DNA from: Tetmemena sp. SeJ-2015
Taxonomy: Eukaryota > Ciliophora > Spirotrichea > Sporadotrichida > Oxytrichidae
Assembly (NCBI GenBank): GCA_027382625.1
Contig: JAJKFJ010023561.1
Span: 115,215-179,214 of the forward strand
DNA length: 64,000 bases
Reading direction: 5' to 3'
Shown here one piece after another: positions 1-12,365 of the stretch; the first letter of the stretch is position 1; each line of letters starts with the position of its first letter. Under the pieces are notes generated by a model, which searched no databases, was not told the DNA's origin, and saw only the letters and a program-made list of their open reading frames with translations. Made by a program: the position numbers and the translations under genes.

Positions 1-1206
1 TTCATCGTCTCTGAGGCAAATAACTACGTTCTCAGGCTTGAAATCAGTGTGTATGATCATTTAAAGGAAAAAATTAAAAGATCTTGCACATTCTATGCAT
101 ATAGTCAAGACCGATGAGACACTGGCGAGCCAGTTTTCTCACAAGAGGAAGTGGCACTCCCTTATAGTCGTATCTTTTGATTATCTCGAGGAAATTCACG
201 CCCAAGATTTCGAACACCATCACGAAATGCTTGCCGTTAGGCCCATGGTGGATGAAAGAGTTCAATAGCTGCACACAGTGAGATGTGTCTCCACTCATTC
301 CCCACTTGCCAAGATAAGCCTTCAGCTATGGATCATTCTCATAGAAGTGCTCGATGCTATTGCGCCATTCCTCTGTCTTCCAGTTACTAGCCACCTGGTC
401 CAATATCTCAACTTCAAAAAATTGATCTTGAGCAATAAAGTACCGAAATTTGAAGACTCACCTTCGTCATAAGCTGCTTCAAGGTAATGCTGTGCACTCT
501 TTTAGACTTTCATGGCTACATAATTGTTATACTTAAGGTCCTTAGTGAGCCAGACTGTGCTGAAATGGCCCCATCCAAGCTTCTATATAATCACATATCT
601 GTCGAGTAGGATCTCTCCAACATGGACTGGGTGATAACCTCCAATCTTATAATCAGGCATTCCTTCATCTTCGCTAGAGTCTTGATCCTCGAAGAATGAT
701 TGTCCTAATTGATCCCGAAGAGGAGTAAAATCTGCTGTGGGATCTGCTCCTGCTCCATTTGTACCATTCTTTAACATAAGATATTCAAGATGCTTTAAAT
801 TCTCAGGGTAGCCATGAAGTGAGGACTGAGTCTTATCAAAGAGAGAGTCATTTTGTTTCTGTGACTTGAAGCCTGTGACATTAGCTCCAACAACTTCTCC
901 TCCATTTATTGGCTCTGCTGCCTTTTTCTTATTTTTGTTCTTATTCTTCTTCTTTTTCTTTTTCTTCTCTCCGTTAGCTTCAGCTCCGTTTTCTCCCTCA
1001 TTAAATTTGCAAATGCCTTTAAATAAATCAAGTGGGTCTACACTGGCACCATTTTAATGAAAGAATATACTTATGTGAAAATAGTGATTTCCAAGGTCAT
1101 GATTGCTCTGACGGTTGTGGGCCTTGAGGTTAAAGCCAGACTTGTGAGTTGTGTTCATGGTTGTGGATGCATCGCTTGCCTGGAACTGAGGACTTGTCTC
1201 CGCCAT
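1..1206 (-). CDS. SRPK-like serine/threonine kinase, N-terminal part (cut by window edge)
   Basis: With TAA/TAG read as Gln, this is the N-terminal part of an SR-protein kinase (SRPK, CMGC group), which phosphorylates Arg-Ser repeats of splicing factors. The start is set at the ATG at 1206 (MAETSPQF). A Lys-rich stretch (about 915-975) precedes the SRPK signature KIGGYHPVHVGEILLDRY, the Gly loop LGWGHFSTVWL, the VAMKV lysine, AAYDEVEILDQV and the catalytic loop HTDFKPENV close to the window edge. A 50-nt GT-AG intron lies at 412-461. The reading frame is broken at 55-79 by a 25-bp insert just before the catalytic loop; without it the frame reads CKIIHTDFKPEN. The rest of the kinase domain lies outside the window. 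The family call is firm; the exact N-terminal end is not. Confidence 0.9.
55..79. other. IES, 25 bp, pointer GATC, in the SRPK gene
   Basis: GATC occurs at 55-58 and 80-83. The 25 bp from the first copy up to the second shift the frame of the kinase. Dropping them gives the invariant SRPK run CKIIHTDFKPEN. The insert has no GT-AG ends, is almost pure A/T, and its repeat-bounded form is that of a spirotrich internal eliminated sequence. Confidence 0.75.
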
Positions 1207-1468
1207 GAAGTTGCGTTCTCTATTCTCTACCTGCATAATATTTTTAGGTATTCTCGAGTCTTACATTTAATAGGGAGGAGCTGAAATTAAAATACAAATG
1301 AAATCGTCATAATTTAGCAAATTATTTACTCTATGCGTTTTCTTATAAAAGCAAAATATATACACAGCAAAATAGGTCAACAAATTTTCATAAATATTTT
1401 CAAAAGCCTTGCAAAATTTTTACAAAGCAAAATTAGTTCTATGATTCATTGTAAAGTTCTATTTTTGT

Positions 1469-4400
1469 TCAAAAGCTAAGATGAAATATTTTAAAATTTG
1501 GATATGAGTTACTGCTTTAGCTGCTATTCTCATATAAATATGAATTTAAAATTATTTAATTAAACTTATATGAGTAATAATTTATAAGCTGTAACTTTTC
1601 TATACTCTAAGGATTGATCTATATTGGGCTCACTTATTATGGTTGCATCACCGGATTTACTGGCATCGGCATATTTATAGGTTAGCTATGCTATTAAAAA
1701 CTCACTTGCTAAATTTGCTGAACAGAGGGAAGGAAACCTTGTGGATTTTAATAGAATCTTTATTAAACCTATGGATTGTAAATTGGGTTTTACGATCCAT
1801 TACTAAATTAGTAAGATAAGTTCATTTGCTACTAATTACTTTAAAAAGGAGGCACATTTATCTAGTTAAAGCCAATTTGCTAGGATTAAAAATTGCATCT
1901 TTATTGCATCGATGAAATGCTTTATTGTGGTTAACTCATTTCACATTTAGTCTGCTGATTAATATGCGGATCTTTTTGAATATCATTTTACTCAATAGTA
2001 GAAGATTCTTGATTTAATCCTTTCGTTTCAATTTCTTGCTCTTTTTAATCACTTCTTAATTCGGTATCTATTTTGTCTGATTGTTTAAGAGTATCACTCA
2101 GTTAACTTTTGCAAGGAGAGACTTAATTTTAGTTTTATCTCTCACTGGGCCCAAAATTCGGCATTTCTTTCTGTTCGTTTGAAATATTTTCATCTGATTT
2201 TGGGAGAGGTAATAGGGGTAACCCTTGTTAAGTATTGAACTGATTAAAAAGTGCATTATCATTTTGCTATGGTATCTTCTAAAAATCCAGAGCTTACTTT
2301 TGGTAAACTTACTCCCTTTGGTGAGTTGAACTTGAATTATTCGCATCTGATAAATTTGAAATGACTCTTTATTGCTAAACTCCTTCCTGTTGATATAATT
2401 AAGCCTGACCTCCCTCTCTTTTACTAGATGCATCATTTTCTGTCATTTATTCAAAGCTTAGTGACTTGGAATTTTATCTCATATCTTATTCTGAGAAAAA
2501 ATTTCTAGAAGGATCTTCTTATTACACTTAGTTCACATGCTTTAAAAAGAGAAGGTAACGATCCTACTACTCATTAATAACTCTTTCCATATCTTGATAA
2601 GGTATCCAATTAAAACATAGAAAGTAAGAAAACAAAATTAAATTATCCTCATTCCCTTGAACTAGTGCTCATGAATAAATAGACAGTGGTCCCCTATCAT
2701 GCATCCCTTATAGCCATGAAAGTACTTGCAAGGATAGCTCTTTGGTCCTTTATTCTAAAACTTTCTAGGATTACCACCTCCATACTAATTTTGAAATTGA
2801 AGATGAAACTATTGCTGATGAATATTTATTAAGTTTGGAGGAGGTCCATATTAGCTTTAGGAGTGATACTCAGAATGAGCTTAAAACTGTTATTAGGGTG
2901 GATACTAATGATGATTATTATAGTTCAATCCAGTAGGAGGATTAAAATGAGGTACTGGTTTTATTATTTAAAGTTGTTTTATTGATTGCTCTCTTATAGC
3001 AGCTACACTTGCCTCTTTTTGTTGTTAAAGTGCAACCTTCTCAGCCTCCTCATTTTAAATTCTCTAAAGTCTGCTATCTTCAAGAGTCTTTTTAAACTAA
3101 GTGATCTTTTCTTATACGATTTCATAGTCTGGCCTTGACCTTAGCATTTTCAAATCGATTTAGGCTATTAAACTTAGCATTAGGTCCTCTTTCCCTGAAT
3201 ATTAATCATTGGTGATTATTATTTTGACTTGTTGATAAATTTAGTACTGATCATGCTGCTGTCTATAAGTATAGATCAAACTTATAAGCCAATATTTACC
3301 TATATAAGAGTTCAAGATCTACTGGTTAAATCTATAGATGGTGATCCTTCCAGTTTAGAGTTTAAGTTTACTCAAAATGGGGCTCAGAAGGTTAGTATGG
3401 AAGATACATCCTAGACTTAACTTTCTGCTCTCTAATGATCTAGGTATAATACTCATCGAGTTGAGCAACAGTTTGAGTATGCTCAATTTTTACTGCTCGA
3501 AGATGCTTTTTTGGATTAAAAGTAGGTTAAGGTGGGGCTGGCTTTTATTTTAAGGCTTTTATAGTACTACTTAAAATCTGTGAGTGCTAAAGTTGATTAG
3601 AACTGGGCTATTATGTTGCCATTGATGGAGAATTTAAAAGAGCTTCTGATTAACCATGGCTTTAAGCTGTAATAATTTTAGTAGGGTTAACTCTCTGATA
3701 TATTTCATTAGAAGTTGGAATAGAGTACGGGTAAGGATTGTGATATAACAAAGCCGAAGAGTTTTAGTTCACTTTTGGCTAAGGAGGAGGATAATGTTTC
3801 ATATAGAATGAGTAAGTAGGGTCACTCTAAAACCCATTTGTTCTCCTGTATCCCATACTTACGGGTGGTGTTTCTTTTTGCACAAGTCCATTATCTTACT
3901 AAGTATTTTATCTCAAAGGTGATCTACTTCAGCTTCTTTATACTCTGTTCATTTACGTATTTTAGCTCAATATTTCTTAGCATGAAGGATTTGTAGATGC
4001 CTCCAATTGCTTAATTTTTAGCATCTTCTACTTATAGTATTCTTTCCACTTGTTATAAAGTCCATTCATGTCTACCTTAAGTAACTAATCCTCATCAGAT
4101 TAGACTATAAACCCTAATTCGGCCTTTCTCAAGAAATTATGGATGTTGCTCTCTTTTAAATGAGAGAGTTTGAGCTTTAAAGTATTTAGTAGAGTTAGTA
4201 ATTTCTTTAAAATTAATTTATTCCATTAATTTTAACTACTTTAGAAAAACTTTACAGCAACTTTCAAAAATCCATGGTCAATGATAACTTAAGCTGGTTA
4301 GTTTTCGGCTATTTAGGCCTCGATCTAGTACACATATTCTATCCAAGGATCTCCATATGTCTAATGACTTGTAGTCAATTGATTTTCAGAATTTTTAGAT

Positions 4401-4939
4401 TCATCGTTTAGAATCTATTGCAGAAGCACTTCGATGGATACCAAAGTCTCTTATTTGCATTAAGATATTTACTTTTACTCTTATCCATAAGTTTACTATA
4501 CTGATGATTAAGCTTCAAAAGCAGCTATTTCTTTCATTGCAGTAATATCAGAGAAATCTTCTTATAAATCACTGGAGTTTAGCTAATGAAGAGAAGCCTC
4601 CATTATTTGAAGAGATTTTTAAGCCTCTTCTATGATTTGAAAGGGGATTTAAATTTCTGAATCTTAGTTCATTACTTCTTAATCTTGTTCTTACAAAATA
4701 GGGATATCTGATCCTTCTTAATCGATAATCATGTTTTAAGTCTCAGTATCTTCTATATCTGTATCCATATCTTCATTTTGAGCATTTTAATTACTTTCCC
4801 TTCTTTCTTTTATTTTTTCAAGAGATACATTGTTATTAACTTATTCATGCAACGCTTCTATTTCAGATTTGTGCTCCTTCTCATTATCAATAATAATTTG
4901 CTGATCTTTTTCATTTGAGCAATTCGTATTAGCCAGCAT
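1469..4939 (-). CDS. PNUTS/PPP1R10-like protein (TFIIS N-terminal domain plus CCCH zinc finger)
   Basis: A minus-strand gene of roughly 1000 residues from the ATG at 4939 to TGA at 1469-1471. In order: an acidic, Gln-rich N-terminus; a TFIIS/LW-type helical domain (about 4300-4030, with FLKVAVKFF and LYNKWKEYY); a linker with KSRMYLPYQPSEPHF and TLNWKD, a possible degenerate PP1-docking motif; a Gln-rich stretch; a CCCH zinc finger near 2670-2735 (C-x8-C-x5-C-x3-H, PCKYFHGYKGCMIGDHCLFIH); and a long Gln/Asn/Pro-rich tail. Introns with clear frame repair are 3899-3943 (45 nt) and 3263-3299 (37 nt); a third, about 41 nt near 2600-2640, is less certain. A TFIIS-N domain with a C-terminal CCCH finger is the architecture of PNUTS, the nuclear PP1 regulatory subunit acting in RNA polymerase II termination. 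The PNUTS name is inference from domain order. Confidence 0.7.
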
Positions 4940-6011
4940 TTGTATCTTAAAGTACTTTAGCAGTAGTCTTTTAAAGAAATTTTGAATAAGAAACTCGGAC
5001 TAAGAGTAATGGGTGTGTAAATTTAAGATTTAAATGCGCTAATTATATTCTAAACTCTGAAACTAAATTGACTAACTTCTAGCAAAGACCATCACCTGAA
5101 ATGCCAAGAAATTTTAAACTTGGGCTTCTTGGTCTCAACTTATATCATGACAAGAGTGCTGATTTCTCAAATGAGGATAAAAAGAATAATATTTTGACTA
5201 TTTACAGAAGGAATAATTTTTAATTTGAGTTTAATTAAAGTTTAAGTTGCTTTCAGGAATAAAATTAAAAGCTGCTGAAATTAAATCTCTACCTGCAAAG
5301 AATCTTATGTGCTCATTCTCAAATAATCTATAACTCAGGGATGATTAGAAACTAAGTTGGATAGAAGTCGCAAGGTTAGAATGAAAGATAGGATTTATAA
5401 GTATCGAATTTTACCTTTCAAGCCAATAAAGACGTCTCTTTTCTAAATAAAAAATAAAACCTGACTTCTTTGTTGCTTAAATAATTTAATAATACAAATT
5501 TATTTGTAAATTATGTTGATAAATAAATTTTTAATTCAAAATCATTTAATTTATAATTTTTCTTGTTTTGTTGAACTATTTAAATTTGAATTATATAATT
5601 TCTTTCAATTTAATATAAATTCAATCATAATTAATCACATTCAATCCCTTTCCAAATCACTTTTCAATTGATTTTGTTTGTCATTTCTTGCAATTTTAAA
5701 CTTCTGTAACTCACAAAAAATAAATATATATATATGATGCTAATTTTTAGACTTAATTCAGCGAGAATTTTATATTGAAATTTAATATGCGCTTAAGATT
5801 ATTTTTTAAATTTACCTTAAGAGCATATATAAGCGATATATTAAGAACTATTATCAGAGATTATTAATATCGCCTGGTATTATTTAAAAAGATTCGCGAG
5901 ACTCAAAGATATTATTTTCAGTTTTTATATTTTAGTGACTAAAATCTATGAATTTGATTATGTGCTCTAGTATTTTATGAACTTGAAAAGGCTGTTAATA
6001 AATTAAATTTA
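4940..6011. other. Intergenic region with one weak plus-strand open frame
   Basis: AT-rich DNA between the PNUTS-like gene and the next plus-strand gene. A plus-strand frame open under the ciliate code (about 5100-5570, starting MPRNFKLGLLGLNLYHD) has some protein-like composition but no recognisable domain. It could be a small gene, a stray gene segment or chance. From 5460 to 6000 the sequence is low-complexity A/T with an (AT)n run near 5727. Confidence 0.4.
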
Positions 6012-7323
6012 ATGTCAACAACGAGGGAAGCAGTTGCAGCAAACAAAGGCAATTACTATAAATTCAAATTTACACCCACTAAAATTAGCAAACTTAGGAA
6101 TTTCTCTATGATAAATGCCGTAGCAGCAGTCCTGTTGATGCTTGCCCTCATAACTAATCAAGGACTTTGCTAATAGAGTAAATCACTATTTAAATTAAAA
6201 TTAATCACTTCAAATAGAAAAATTAGAAAAATAAGTTAAAGAGAAATAGAATTTAAAGGCTACATCAGCCTCGAATGTCGCGCAGTCCTTTTTTGAAGCA
6301 ACAGAGGGCTCACTGTCTCAACTTCTAGAAGAAATATTAATAATAATTTATAATTGTAAAAGTTATCAATCAAGTAAATAGTATGGGGAGATGTGATTGA
6401 TTGCTACGAGTACTTAAAAGTTCTGGGCTATCATTTCGAGTAAGGTCTTTACAGTATCCCTAAATCAACTTACGATGCTCATAATTAAAATTTGTTATGA
6501 AGCTCAACTGAACTTCATGCTCATCGCTCATGAAGGTCCAGCAGTATTTTCTGAGTGCTGGGAAATCTACAACGATACAATGCAGATCTACAACATGTTT
6601 AACGTGGATACTTTTAGTTGGCTTGATTTTGCTTACGATATTTTTAAACACTTTGCTATATTTTGTATCGACACTGGCTTGAATGTGTTTTGGAATTATG
6701 CGGACATAGCTGTGGAATTAGGAGACATGAATGATGCAATAAAGAGCAAAGACTACTATCGATTTGGTGCTAATATTGGCAAGATAGCCTCAGATGTATA
6801 AAAAACCAATTTAAGGTATGGGAACATAATTAATGTATTTGTTAAGAATCCCACAGAGTATGCCTGGAATATCCGCAACTCTGACGTTATGTAGCAGATC
6901 GGCTATCCTACAGAGTTAATATCACTTATTATACCTGAAAGTGCAACTTCTCTTTTATCTCGACTTTCGGATAAGATAACCATTCATTTTTTAAACAATT
7001 AAGTTTCTTTAATCAATAAGATTGGCAAAACCTAAAAGAGGTCAGCTAAAATTAAATAAGAATCGATTAGTCTAAGCGATTAAAAGTCAGATTCTCAAGA
7101 AGGAGATAAATTAGAGGCAGCTTTTTCAAGCTTAGCTGCTAGTCTCGAGCGCCTTAAATAGAAGAATTCAATCCATAACGCAGTAGATGAACTTAATACT
7201 CTAGGAAATATAAATGAACAAACGAGTTCGCTAAGAGATCAAAAGAAAAAGGGAGATAAGGGATTTTCATCATCATCAGCTTAGATCAGAAAATTAGTAA
7301 CTAGGCTTAATAGAAATGACTGA
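6012..7323 (+). CDS. Secreted or membrane protein of unknown function
   Basis: ATG at 6012, in frame with a second ATG at 6108 that begins a good signal peptide (MINAVAAVLLMLALITNQG); the second is the likelier start. TGA at 7321-7323. The mature part reads ATSASNVAQSFFEATEGS, then GDVIDCYEYLKVLGYHFEQ, then a Trp/Phe/Cys-rich helical stretch (SECWEIYNDTMQIYNMF, WLDFAYDIFKHFAIF). It ends in a Ser/Lys-rich tail with KQKNSIHNAVDEL. The frame needs a small GT-AG intron (a candidate is 26 nt before TATGGGG at about 6383) and removal of the 25-bp insert at 6477-6501. I do not recognise the family. Export through the secretory pathway is inferred from the signal peptide alone. Confidence 0.65.
6477..6501. 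other. IES, 25 bp, pointer GCTCA
   Basis: GCTCA occurs at 6477-6481 and 6502-6506. The insert shifts the frame of the surrounding gene. Dropping one repeat plus insert joins PKSTYDA to QLNFMLIAHEGPAVFS in frame. The insert is A/T-rich and lacks intron ends. Confidence 0.7.
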
Positions 7324-7476
7324 GGAAGTTATTTCAAAATTTAACTTTGTATATCTGTTCTTTGACCAAGTTTAAATTTGATTTTCAATTTGAAACAACA
7401 GATTAAAAAAATGCAAAATTGAGTGGGAAAGCATATGATAAAGTCTATATCTAAGTATTTCTTGACCTCATTATTG

Positions 7477-9672
7477 TCATGCAGATGACTTCTCTTTGAT
7501 GTATTTGGACTTTAGCTCTAAAAATGTTTGTCCATATTCTTTGAGTAGATTTTCTTGATTCTCAAAGCTTGTCTCTTGCTCTTTTTAAGACAACATATTG
7601 AAACTGTTGAGCCACTTGACTTCCCAGTAAACTTTTCCCTCCATTAGCATATTTCTAACTAGTTTTTCCAAGCCATATTTCTTCTCCTCCTATTTCTCAG
7701 CTTAAAATATCTCTCTTTGCAACTCCTTAACTTGCTCCTTTTGAATAACAGCTGAGTTAGAAACATGATAGTGGACTTGATACTAAACAGAAGTTGAAGG
7801 AGTTAGCCCGAGGGAGGATCTCTCAGAGGAGAGTATAGAGGCATTCATCAAAGTGAAATCATCTGAGGGATAATTCACGCAAGATTATAAACCTGTTGTA
7901 TTACCTGTATTAGTTTGATTGAGCAACAGAGTTTGGAATTCTCCATGCTTAGAATCACAAATGTCTTTTTCAAGGACTGGAGATGATTACGACTAGAAAC
8001 TTTTGTTAAGATAATTATAAAAGTTGATAATCTCCTCTTGCTGTTCAAATTCCTTTAATGCATCCGCTATATCGCTTATTTTTAAGCTATAATGGTTTGA
8101 ATTTCCGTCAATGTCTGCAACCGATGGCGATTTTCTCTTTCCTCCGACCATATTTGATAGCTCTTAAATAAAGTTAAAAATAATTTCAGCTAGTCCTAAT
8201 TATCATTTGATAAGAGCTGGGCCTTTGCTCTCAAACTTTGATTCATAATAATAATTTCAATTTATATATGCTTCATAATGTTTTCCGCCTCTTTTTGGAT
8301 TTTTGAGTCAGCAAAGACCAACCTCTGAGAAGTTTTGCTCTACTTCTTGATTTTTGAGATGGATGAAGTTTAAGATGACTAAGGACTGGTTTTATTAGAT
8401 TTCTTAGAGGCGCTGTTATTTAAACTGCTCTATTTACTCGAAAGGTTTTCTATGATTAATAATGAGAATAAGACGAAAAATGGATTGAGTCGATAACCTT
8501 CTTCTTATCAGCAGAGGCCTGCAGACCTGACCTCAACACCATCTGTCTTTGATTCAAGCAGCTGTCTTTCTCTAGTGTAAACTCAAATGCTGCTCTCCTC
8601 TCATCATCTTCCTCATAAATATTGGCAATTCCAACACCAGGAATCCTGATGCGTTTTTAGCTCTTGACTGATCCCTATGAACAAGGAGAGCTCTTATTGG
8701 ATGGATTAGATTTTTTCTCTTGCACTTTCTTCGTGGGGCTTCCAGTCATCTTCTTTGCGGAGATTGTAGGTCTTGGTATTTTAGAGGTAGGCTAGGAGTT
8801 TTGAAGACCTGTCTTAAATTTAATCTCTCTAATATATCTCTTTATTCAATAAGATAAAATTAGGAAGCACTAGATTGAGCAAGAGGGGCTGCTGAGAAAA
8901 CGGAGGGAGATTTTAATCTACTTTCATAATTTTGAAATTAATTATGGCTCTTAGCTAATTGAGATGAGCTTGCAGTCTAAGGAATAAAGTTTATGAGAAC
9001 GGGTCTGTTCTCCTGATTGTTAAGAGAAGTGTAAGTATAAGGCTTTTTACCTGAGTTGGTAATAATGTCGTAAGAGACTGCTGAAGTTTGGCTTTTGCCA
9101 TTCACAAATCCTAGTTTGCTTGATTGAAATAGAGGAAAATAAGAGTAAAAACTTAATGTAGATGATTAAGTTGAGTTGGTGAAATTGTCAGAGGGATCAC
9201 TGATCTTAATATACTAGGTTGCGGAGCCATTTTTGCCTTGACTGTACTTTGCTTTCAAATCTGATTTAACAGCTGATGTTAAGCCACTCTTAGCACTTAG
9301 CTCATCTTTGCGTGAGTTGACGCTTTTAATGGATAAGATGGATGATCTCTATGGCATTTGCAACATCTATTTATACTTAATTTAATAAGTTAATTTGGAC
9401 TAAAGCAGGATTGGGCTTTATGGCGATTGCTTTATTCTCAGAGACCATTTATCGCTTGTAGCTTTGAGCGCCCTGTATTGAGGTATGCTTCACTTGATTA
9501 ACCTTTGAACTAGTACTATTAGTCAACAACATACATATAATAATTTATGAAGAATACTAAACTTTGGCTTAACGGATTGAGCGGAGGCAAGAGATGATCT
9601 AGAGGACGCCACATTTTTGTTCAAAACCTAGGTCTTGATGGACTTTTCAACTATCTTATTGGCTCTTTTCAT
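7477..9672 (-). CDS. Unknown Ser/Gln-rich protein with C-terminal coiled coil
   Basis: Minus strand, ATG at 9672 (MKRANKIVEKSIK), TGA at 7477-7479. Several exons in different frames are all clearly coding under the ciliate code: a basic Ser/Asn-rich N-terminus (SVNSRKDELSAKSGLTS), a middle part with KKVQEKKSNPSNKSSPC and IRIPGVGIANIYEEDDERR, and a C-terminal third with VGGKRKSPSVADIDG and heptad-like runs (EQVKELQREIFQAEKQEEKK, LENQ-type repeats). The first intron seems to begin GTATGTTG near 9520. I do not recognise the protein. The C-terminal coiled coil and the Ser-rich disordered N-terminus suggest a structural or scaffold role, which is inference only. Exon joints were not all resolved, and some frame steps may be IESs. 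Confidence 0.65.
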
Positions 9673-10035
9673 ATTTACTATAGAATTAGTTAGAGTTAAA
9701 CAAATCAGTTATTTCAATATAAAGCAGCAGTATCTTCAAATATAAACTATAATTAAACTAGATATATAAAATCTAAGTAATGCTATCAAACCTGAAACTC
9801 AATAAATAAATTGAATTACTCTTAAATTAGAAACAGAGCCAAAATTTGAGAGAAAGTTTTCTTACCTGATGTTAAGAATTTTTCTTATGAAACTTAAATT
9901 GAATTTAAACGATTTAAAACTAAAATCTATTATAATTAATAAATTACCTTTCAATTAATTAAATCGAGATAATTCTTATTGCTTGAATTTGTATCGGATG
10001 TATAAAACGTTTTTGCTTTTTCTAGTTTAGCTATA

Positions 10036-12281
10036 ATGTCTGAGTTCATCGCAAATTCGGTAAAAAAGATGTTTAGAGGAAGCTCTAAGGAAAGCAAGAA
10101 TCACCAACACAGCGGGGCATCTCATAATTCATCTGCGTATCCTACACCAAACGGCACCGATTATTACAACCATCAACTACCTCACAACAATACTATGTTT
10201 TATCATAAATAGGATGGAGTTCACCTCTTATACTCAGTATCCAGATGATTCTGATCACAGACTACATCAAAACAGCCTCTCTCCAAAAAACTAAATCAGC
10301 TCGCATGTACACTTCATTTTCTATTTTACTATCACTCTTAACAACTATCGAACCCATACCCCAACCGTCTGTAAGGTCATCCCTCTCGCCATGATAACTA
10401 CTCCCTTTAATTCAACTCTCAGTACTCTTCCGAGTCAAGAGGTTTGGCCTCCAACTATCTTTTGAAAGATGACCCTATGATCTCTCAAGCAGACTTCGAT
10501 AACGATCCCTTAGAGGGCACTTAAACTTTTCACCAAATGAACTAGCTCAACAATCAGGAACTTCTTCAGCTCAATTAAGAAGAGAAAGACCGAGAAAGTT
10601 AAAGGGAGGAGGAGAGTGAGCCACTTTCACTAGTTAGACAAAAGCAGAACAATTTTTTGACTGAGAGTGAGGTATAAGAAATCGTGAAAAAATTCAACGA
10701 GTCCCTGAATAAATAGTCACTAGAAAAAATGGATCTAGAGAAGAAAACGAAAAGCCTGATAGACAGAATAGATTTAATATGTATGTGTGCATGTTCTTAC
10801 TTAACTTATTCTAAGATGATCAACAGCAACTCATTATAAAGATGTTTAAAGAGAAAGAAAATTTTATGATGGAGAACGATTCAATATGCCATTAGATTGA
10901 ATAGTCAACGAGAACAGCTAAGTATCTTGAAAAGGAAAGAAATTTACTACTGAGATCCAGAGACCGCTCATAAGGATCTCCATCTCATAATCAAGGTCTA
11001 TTGATGAGATTACTTCAACCAAGCAATCAAGTCTCATAGACTACCTATAGCCACAGTGCGAATAACTTGAATTAATTCTAGATAGGAAATCAGTAAGCTT
11101 TAACAGATATTGATAAAGAAAACAGGAGAATTCAGAGGGCTAGTTCTGAATTCAAATTAGGAGCCTAGAAGGAAATATTTCAGTAGCAATAGATTATATA
11201 TGATAGTCTATTGATTTATTAGATTACCTTGCCAGTATTTAGTGACTAAAACGCTTAAACTTAACATGAAAATAAAATGATGGTTTAGCTAAACTAATCA
11301 GCTACTGCTATCGATTCTTAAATTTAGATAGACTTCCATCACCCACTTCTTGTCGATGCAACACAAGATTCTGAAGCATTCAAACAGCTCTCAACTTAAA
11401 ATAAGCTACAGTTTTAGGTCTAAAATCAACTCAATAACTCAGCCATTATCCCCCAAAGCTAAACCAGCTTCAATCATGATCTGAATAATTCTGTTTTGTC
11501 TTCAATGTCAGCGGCACATGCACTCGAGCCATCTAATAACTTGATTTCATTTTTAATTTTAAATGAATTTAACTTCCCTTAACAGCAAATTGATGCCAAT
11601 GATTCCTATCTACAAAATGACAACAATCTTCAACTTAACTAGCTTCAATAATTCCAGCATAGTTCATCATAGAAGCAATTTTCTGGTTCGTAGACTTCAT
11701 TAAATTAGAACTTATAGGACATCAAGCCTTTCTAATTTATTCAATTTTAAGCTTCAAAACTCATAATCTGAAGCGATTCTAAATAGTTCTCCAGATAAAA
11801 ATATTCTAATTCCTTAAATGAACTGCAAGTCAACTCCTTTTAGATTTCACCAGAACCAATCAAAGACTCTTCATAAAACTAAAACTAATTGAATACATAG
11901 GGAACCAAAAATTAAGCATTAGAGAAATAAAGGATTGCAGAGTATTTGTAAAACCATTTGATATAGAAGATAGCAGAACTTGATGAGAAAAGATAAATAC
12001 TTGCCCATCAAAATTACCTTATATATATTGATTATTTAATGGGGAGCTCTTAGAAAAAATAGTTTTAAGCTTCTAAAGTGGTAAAGTGAGTCAGAAGAAG
12101 TGCTAAAAATGCAGACTGATGTTTATCCCACTGCACAATACAGATGAAAGCTGTAGTTTTCATCCCGGGAAGATGAAAATTCTATAGCTGTAGAGGATGT
12201 GGAGCGAACTAATACTTTAGTTGCTGCAATAAATGCTCATTGTGTAATCCTGGTTGCAAGAAGTAAAAACATATTGCTTGA
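10036..12281 (+). CDS. Unknown Gln-rich protein with C-terminal Cys/His motif (FHPGK...C..CG)
   Basis: ATG at 10036 (MSEFIANSVKKMFRGSSKES), TGA at 12279-12281. The N-terminus is Ser/His/Tyr-rich, followed by an acidic helical region (ESEVQEIVKKFNESLNKQS), a 35-nt intron at 10781-10815, a long Gln-rich region and a last helix (EKQRIAEYLQNHLIQKIAEL). The C-terminus is Cys/His-rich: KKCQKC, DESCSFHPGK, FYSCRGCGANQYFSCCNKC, NPGCKK. This is a plausible zinc-binding module of the CxxC...C.FHPG...C..CG type seen in several protist proteins. Two IESs (10213-10243, 10310-10332) must be removed. Near 12172 one surplus A in a run of four breaks the frame inside the Cys motif, probably a sequencing error, and a second step near 12060 is also unresolved. 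The function is unknown. Confidence 0.65.
10213..10243. other. IES candidate, 31 bp, pointer GATG
   Basis: GATG at 10213-10216 and 10244-10247. Dropping the 31 bp joins YHKQD to DSDHRLHQNSLSPKN in one frame. A short pointer makes this one of the weaker calls; it is supported by the frame repair and by a second IES less than 100 bp away. Confidence 0.55.
10310..10332. other. IES, 23 bp, pointer CACT
   Basis: CACT at 10310-10313 and 10333-10336. The 23-bp insert (mostly T and A) shifts the frame. Without it SSHVHS runs straight into QQLSNPYPNRLQGHP. Confidence 0.65.
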
Positions 12282-12365
12282 TTTATTCGATAATTAACTA
12301 ACTGAATAAAAATATGTTCATAATTATGATATCTTAATTTAAAATAGAAGTAATTTAAGATAAAA

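Noticed and set aside
866..1057. Phe-rich plus-strand ORF near the start of the window
   Set aside because: It is the complement of the poly-Lys stretch of the SRPK-like gene.
2098..2436. 112-residue standard-code ORF on the minus strand
   Set aside because: It is in the wrong frame; the ciliate-code frame on the same strand is the Gln-rich tail of the PNUTS-like gene.
3420..4180. Long plus-strand frame open under the ciliate code
   Set aside because: The minus strand here encodes the TFIIS-N domain and linker of the PNUTS-like gene, with two clean introns. With a single stop codon, long chance frames are common.
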